From Lingula anatina (Eukaryota; Brachiopoda; Lingulata; Lingulida; Lingulidae): 23,353 nt of DNA. The notes under the pieces were generated by a model. The model worked only from the letters and a program-made list of their open reading frames with translations, was not told the DNA's origin and did not search any database. Below, one piece after another: positions 21,889-23,353 of the stretch (its first letter is position 1; each line of letters begins with the position of its first letter). The stretch covers positions 361,251 to 384,603 of the forward strand of contig NW_019774269.1 in NCBI RefSeq assembly GCF_001039355.2, given 5' to 3'. The translations under genes were made by a program, and so were the position numbers.

Positions 21889-22659
21889 ACATAAAAATAA
21901 AGATTAGCATGAAGATCGAATTGAGTTCGAAACAAAACACATACATCGCAATTTATTTAAGTAGTAGGAAAAAAGTGTCTCGGAAACGCGCGTGTTTGTA
22001 TTTTGGTATTTTATTTGGATTGGTTATGTCTTTCTGTATGTTCTGGTGCTTAAAAGTTATTTCAGCTAGTCATTTTCGTTTTTTTTTTTTGTCTCGACGA
22101 AATGTGTGCATAATACTATTCGTAGCTTTTCTCCAGTGACAAGGTTTGCTTTTACCAGGACATCAACATACGGTACAACAGGAATTATATGTTTGTTTGT
22201 TTGTTTGTTAATTTAAGTATTTTTTTTTCTTTTTACACCCAGCCCCAGTTAGTCTAAGAAAAAAATGCTTTAACCCAGGACTAATTGCAAAAAAAATTGT
22301 AGTATGTTTTTTTAGTCTCTGAGTGGTCCATATGATCATATTAAAAATCTAGAAAAATCCAAGTAGTGGAACAGGTATTTTTTTGGGAAAATCCAAAATG
22401 GCCGCCAGCACAGAGACCTACAGTTAGTAAGTGCAAATTTGCTCCAGGTGGTTTCAACAAAAGCTTGTTAAAATGGTACAAAATGCATAAAGGGATGTTG
22501 TGCCACTTCTCTCCAAATAAATCAAATGCAGATAGCCTCAACAATATACAAAATGGCCGCCAAAACTAAAATGGTGGCTACAAATTACCAAATTTGAAGT
22601 AAAAACTTGAATAAAAAATAAGCTCAAAAGTACATTTATGGAGGTCTGTGAAGGTCTGT

Positions 22660-23040
22660 ATCACCTGGAACTTGGATTACTTCAACTCCAGCACCTTCCA
22701 ACTTCTCTCCAAGCAAATAAATGAACCTGTTTGTTTTCTTTGTTGATAAGAATTTTTTCTTTTCTACTCTGCAGCTTCGTCTCATCTGTAAAGACGATAG
22801 CTGTGCTCATACTGTTAATTGGATCTTACTAGGTGTGCAGAACCATAGCTCAGTAGAGGGGACATCCAAGATGATCCCTTTATAATGCTACACTATAGCT
22901 CTCCTATATCTCCCTGGTGTGTAAGAGATTCAAACAGTCCAATGTGTGTGATGAAGGAGTGCCACACCATCTAAAATGTACTGGACTTCACCTTCACTTT
23001 CAAGCCCATCTGACAACATTGCCTGCTCTAATAATGTAGA
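22660..23040 (-). pseudogene. Decayed ORF relic, unknown repetitive protein family
   Basis: On the minus strand, reading from 23040 downward, one frame gives YILDGVALLHHTHW and then a stop near 22931. Further on another frame gives IVFTDETKL and a run ending NKENKQ. After a +1 shift a third frame gives LLGEKLEGAGVEVIQV followed by PGDTD (about 22665-22720). The order (xDGxALLH, VFxDET, NKENKQ, FIxLLxxxLxxAGxxVxQxxxDxD) resembles an uncharacterised, high-copy ORF family I recall from invertebrate genomes, possibly transposon-borne. Stops and frameshifts mean it is not functional. The identification is from memory and uncertain. Confidence 0.4.
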
Positions 23041-23159
23041 AATAAACGTATAAATAGCAATGCTATATGTTCAACTAATAGTAGCTATGGAAATATAAAA
23101 CATTTATTACATACAAGTATAAAGCCATCCACATGAAAGATGGATGAAACCGTTCAACT

Positions 23160-23353
23160 CAGAGGCGGATCCAGGATTATTCGAAGGGGCGGGGGGGGGG
23201 GGGGGGGTCCGCGTATGCGAAGTTAGCCTCCTTTTAAATAAATATACCGTTCTGGGTAAATACGAATATTGAAACTTTATTAAATCGCGAAAATATTTTT
23301 GACTTAAATGTTGATTTTATTATTAATGGAAATTAAGCTGCGATGTGTGGTGC
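23160..23353. mobile_element. Left end of a further CAGGGGCGG-type element, cut by the window edge
   Basis: CAGAGGCGGATCCAGGATTA at 23160 resembles the left ends at 6607, 15016 and 19724, followed by a long G-run (about 23190-23207). No right end is seen before the window stops, so the right boundary given is only the edge. Confidence 0.4.

Larger units (their letters stand above)
19343..23353. other. Right-hand region without intact genes
   Basis: After about 200 bp of P450 3' flank come the 96-bp and 208-bp elements, then AT-rich sequence (20320-22340) with poly-A, poly-T and GTTT runs where I see no gene. Two copies of AAAATGGCCGCC (near 22396 and 22550) bracket an unidentified repeat-like stretch. 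The decayed minus-strand ORF and the start of another CAGGCGG-type element follow. No fourth P450 exon was found. Confidence 0.6.

Noticed and set aside
22845-22910. TAGCTCAGTAGAGGGG resembling a tRNA D-arm / A box
   Set aside because: There is no matching B box or cloverleaf downstream. The stretch is better explained as part of the decayed minus-strand ORF.

Overview
The window is animal nuclear DNA. It has many short exons with GT-AG introns, abundant microsatellites, several small DNA-transposon relics and one unresolved base (N at 17769). It looks like a draft assembly of an invertebrate, probably marine, but the sequence alone does not fix the phylum.

Its core is a head-to-tail cluster of three cytochrome P450 genes of the CYP2-like group (CYP clan 2), all on the + strand. 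Gene 1 (210-3489) enters from the left edge without exon 1. Gene 2 (7454-12057) is complete and encodes 500 residues in 8 exons. Gene 3 (14597-19342) has the same 8-exon layout. The genes share exon lengths (385/232/106/157/137/97/207/182 nt of coding sequence) and intron phases (1,2,0,1,0,1,1), so they arose by tandem duplication of one ancestor. Pieces of 5' and 3' flank were copied too. The products should be ER-anchored haem monooxygenases that take electrons from NADPH-P450 reductase. Substrates cannot be read from the sequence.

Gene 3 carries three irregularities: a GC-AG intron, a second copy of exon 5 next to the N, and an extra C in a C-run at the start of exon 7 (208 nt instead of 207). 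The exon 5 copy looks like an allelic false duplication made in assembly.

The spacer between genes 1 and 2 (3490-7453) holds a 1.13 kb non-autonomous DNA transposon with long inverted ends and a TTA target duplication. It also holds a relic of a P450 last exon (5652-5735) with its 3' flank, which gives a pre-insertion reference for the transposon, and an old hAT-like fragment. The spacer between genes 2 and 3 (12058-14596) holds a 215-bp element flanked by TAA and a 180-bp direct repeat. The right-hand 4 kb (19343-23353) has no intact gene. It holds two short CAGGGGCGG-type elements, a 208-bp element with ACCTCCGCCAAGG ends, and a decayed minus-strand ORF relic near 22.66-23.04 kb.

I found no clearly novel molecular system. 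The most informative signals are the exon-5 duplication at the N, the exon-7 frame problem, the mosaic similarity among the three genes, and transposon insertions dated by paralogous empty sites.
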